From NCBI GenBank assembly GCA_902612125.1, contig CACMBV010000005.1:1-64000 (forward strand): 64,000 bases of DNA, given 5' to 3'. The position numbers were made by a program, and so were the translations under genes. Below, one piece after another: positions 63,629 to 64,000 of this stretch; the stretch's first letter is position 1, and each line of letters begins with the position of its first letter. The DNA comes from an uncultured Verrucomicrobiota bacterium. Its GTDB lineage: Bacteria > Verrucomicrobiota > Verrucomicrobiia > Opitutales > Seribacteraceae. The notes beneath the pieces are model-generated. The model saw only the letters and a list, made by a program, of their open reading frames with translations, was not told where the DNA came from and did no database searches.

Positions 63629-64000
63629 TGGAAATCAAGACATTACTTTCAGGAGCTGAAACTATCATAGGAAAGGAAGAGCTTACTGAAAAGATTTGTT
63701 CCGGCGAAAAACTCAAGGTCAAGTTTGGTGTTGACCCGACTCGACCTGACCTGACTTTTGGGCATCTTGTCGTATTGAATAAGTTAAAGCAGTTTCAAGA
63801 TGCGGGGCATGCTGCAATTTTGTTGATTGGTGATTATACTGCCAGAATTGGTGACCCCAGCGGTCGTTCTGATTTGCGACCCGAGTTGTCTCAAGAAGAA
63901 GTTGAAGAAAATGCATCCACATACCTAGAGCAAGCTTTCAAGATTTTAGATTCAAATAAAACCGTAGTGAGAAGAAATAGTGAATGGTTTTCAAGGATGA
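63629..64000 (+). CDS. tyrS: Tyrosyl-tRNA synthetase, 5' part, apparent frameshift, cut by window end
   Basis: The ATG at 63629 opens [11 protein letters not shown], but that frame then reads LS and TAG at 63668. The TyrRS reading continues one frame over from 63661: [71 protein letters not shown]. Joining GAE to TII restores the family pattern, so one base seems missing near 63660 (GAACT for GAAACT). It is either a sequencing error or a real lesion. The HIGH-like motif reads TFGH. Runs off the window end. Confidence 0.8.

Overview
The window reads as a chromosomal segment of a Gram-negative member of the PVC superphylum, most likely a marine Verrucomicrobiota (Opitutae/Puniceicoccales-like; this is an inference). 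The support is a bacterial S10-spc-alpha ribosomal cluster, a BamA-Skp-LpxD outer-membrane set, a PVC-type membrane-bound dehydrogenase, several formylglycine sulfatases, a planctomycete-type cytochrome c, and a small CPxPWxxCC protein of a kind I associate with PVC genomes. Base composition looks moderate to AT-leaning, and most genes start without a recognisable Shine-Dalgarno motif. Layout: 1-11039 is the 3' part of the S10 operon followed by spc and alpha (rplB end, rpsS, rplV, rpsC, rplP, rpmC, rpsQ, rplN, rplX, rplE, rpsN, rpsH, rplF, rplR, rpsE, rplO, secY, rpsM, rpsK, rpsD, rpoA, rplQ), all on the plus strand. rpmD, rpmJ, infA and map are missing from their usual places, and S11 and L17 carry unusual charged tails. 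11167-17680 holds guaA, hisD-hisC-hisB-hisH and a citrate synthase. 17689-21710 holds a convergent VC0807-type membrane protein, then a stand-alone CoaB ligase translationally coupled to an NtrB/NtrC-like sigma-54 two-component pair. A tRNA-Asn (GTT) and a TonB-dependent siderophore receptor with a double palindromic Fur-like operator follow, then a tRNA-Arg (CCG), a DUF3050 protein and an aldose-epimerase-like protein. 26249-29741 is a membrane-microdomain operon (long NfeD with ClpP-class protease, short NfeD, flotillin-like FloA and a small anchored protein). Two plus-strand genes follow: an unknown gene and a secreted DUF6807 (PmoA-type) protein. 31326-38060 (minus) is a complete tripartite ABC exporter (HlyD, one ATPase, two FtsX permeases, TolC-like lipoprotein) with two small cysteine-rich proteins, one at the start of the operon and one near its end. 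38361-46166 is a sulfated-glycan style locus: three sulfatases and a giant SGNH-dehydrogenase-HEAT-azurin fusion, with a palindrome in the divergent promoter region. 46313-55357 is a housekeeping run: rplY, pth, rpsF, ssb, rplI (without rpsR), dnaB, bamA, skp, lpxD, prs. 55414-64000 contains a DegP/HtrA-like protease, a cytochrome c-LRR-YHS protein, an MsbA-like ABC exporter, DUF5069, a GAF-PP2C phosphatase with a STAS partner, a BCP-type peroxiredoxin, and the 5' end of tyrS, which as given has a one-base frameshift. The most interesting signals for follow-up are the exporter operon with its two small Cys-rich proteins, the azurin-fused dehydrogenase in the sulfatase locus, the DUF3050 protein with a diiron-oxygenase-like ligand pattern beside an iron-regulated receptor, and the extended S11 and L17 proteins. 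I found no CRISPR array, insertion sequence or prophage.
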